Source: Betaproteobacteria bacterium HGW-Betaproteobacteria-6
Lineage (GTDB): Bacteria > Pseudomonadota > Gammaproteobacteria > Burkholderiales > Rhodocyclaceae
DNA length: 45,227 bases
Direction: 5' to 3'
Assembly: GCA_002842145.1 (NCBI GenBank)
Contig: PHCF01000005.1
Location: forward strand, 1-45,227
This document shows, one piece after another, positions 44,857-45,227 of the stretch. The stretch's first letter is position 1; every line of letters starts with the position of its first letter. A model generated the notes under the pieces. That model saw only the letters and a list, made by a program, of their open reading frames with translations. It had not been told where the DNA came from and did no database searches. A program made the position numbers and the translations under genes.

Positions 44857-45130
44857 GTATTTTCAGTTTGAAACGAAAATTGTGTATTGAATAGCCGTTA
44901 AATCAGTAGGTGAGGATAGCAGGTTCGCTCGAAGAGGTTAATGCCGTATAGGCGCAGTCGTCGCGGAAACGGCTGGCGCAGCGTGCAGCGCCGCTATTGG
45001 CGTATTCAGCCATTTCATTACAAAGCGCTCGTTGGTGCGTACAGCCGAATATTCAGAGATTTTCAGCCAAGCCTTTTTTAGGCGATGGACTTTTTTTGCC
45101 ATATTTCACATGATCTAACAAGGTGAGCGC

Positions 45131-45227
45131 GACGTCCCCCCGTTTTCAGTAGCAGTAGGCTTTAGAGTCCGGGGTTAATTTTACTGATTTCTGGGCAAGT
45201 GATCTGGCATAAGCGGCAGGGGTCATC
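45131..45227 (-). mobile_element. End of an IS3-like insertion sequence (right IS copy, orfB side)
   Basis: GACGTCCCCCCG at 45131-45142 is identical to the IS terminus at the left edge read from the minus strand, and AGTAGCA follows in both with a 1-base offset. The orfB stop lies 15 bases inside the terminus. So this is the right inverted repeat of the same kind of element, in the same orientation as the copy at 1-96. About 270 bases (44857-45130) between ETF-QO and this end show no convincing gene. Confidence 0.72.
45146..45227 (-). CDS. IS3-family transposase OrfB, last 26 codons (partial)
   Basis: The minus strand reads a TPAAYARSLAQKSV segment and ends TPDSKAYCY before TGA at 45148-45146. 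A TP-[AE]-[AEF]-[FY]-A block close to the C-terminus is usual for IS3-family OrfB (DDE transposase) proteins. The catalytic part lies outside the window. It should belong with an orfA of the type seen at 1-30. Confidence 0.6.
   Translation of the reverse strand, partial: MTPAAYARSLAQKSVKLTPDSKAYCY

Noticed and set aside
44941..45081. A 46-codon arginine-rich ORF after ETF-QO
   Set aside because: The ribosome binding site is only 3 bases from the ATG and the product resembles random GC-rich, basic sequence. No family is recognised.
1..45227. CRISPR arrays, tRNA or rRNA genes
   Set aside because: No regularly spaced repeats and no cloverleaf or rRNA-like segments were noticed on either strand when reading through.

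Overview
This window looks like catabolic, accessory DNA of a betaproteobacterium (Rhodocyclales-like is my best guess). The guess rests on an fdsGBACD-type soluble formate dehydrogenase with its LysR gene, a liu-type leucine/isovalerate operon with an AraC-type regulator, and DUF1302/DUF1329 envelope genes. Genus and substrate cannot be fixed from the sequence.

Both edges lie in an IS3-like insertion sequence. Positions 1-96 hold one IS end with the first codons of orfA on the minus strand. Positions 45131-45227 hold the opposite IS end with the last codons of orfB, also on the minus strand. The two termini share GACGTCCCCCCG. The 45-kb interior is therefore either flanked by direct IS copies (composite-transposon-like), part of a circle carrying one copy, or a contig broken at a repeat. 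The left IS end has cut off the 5' end of an amidohydrolase gene (97-1049).

Region 1 (0.1-22.5 kb, nearly all + strand) is a large undescribed catabolic locus: amidohydrolase, SDRs, a TetR regulator, an FAH-fold hydrolase, 3-hydroxyacyl-CoA dehydrogenase, thiolase, an outer-membrane/periplasmic/RND transport set (DUF1302, DUF1329, YCF48-like propeller, MMPL), VOC protein, enoyl-CoA hydratase, SDR, MDR reductase, two Rieske-oxygenase homologues and an MFS transporter. The main discovery candidate is here. The adjacent genes at 19301-20254 and 20248-21303 are complementary halves of a Rieske oxygenase: the first keeps the [2Fe-2S] ligands but has lost both iron-binding histidines, and the second keeps the mononuclear-iron site but has lost the whole Rieske cluster motif.

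Region 2 (22.5-26.8 kb, - strand) is a ring-hydroxylating dioxygenase alpha/beta pair, then a phytoene-desaturase-like FAD oxidoreductase and a small 77-residue protein. No ferredoxin or reductase for either Rieske system is present.

Region 3 (27.1-34.1 kb, + strand) is a LysR regulator followed by fdsG-fdsB-fdsA-fdsC(fdhD)-fdsD, which oxidises formate with NAD+. Region 4 (34.1-44.9 kb) is an AraC-type regulator divergent from the isovaleryl-CoA route (liuA, liuB, liuC, a small ORF, liuD, liuE), then folE2 and ETF:ubiquinone oxidoreductase. Together the genes suggest uptake and oxygenation of a hydrophobic, probably cyclic or branched compound, thiolytic breakdown to acyl-CoAs, entry of a branched C5 unit into the HMG-CoA route, and recovery of electrons through ETF-QO and formate dehydrogenase. 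This pathway reading is inference; the individual enzyme families are well supported.
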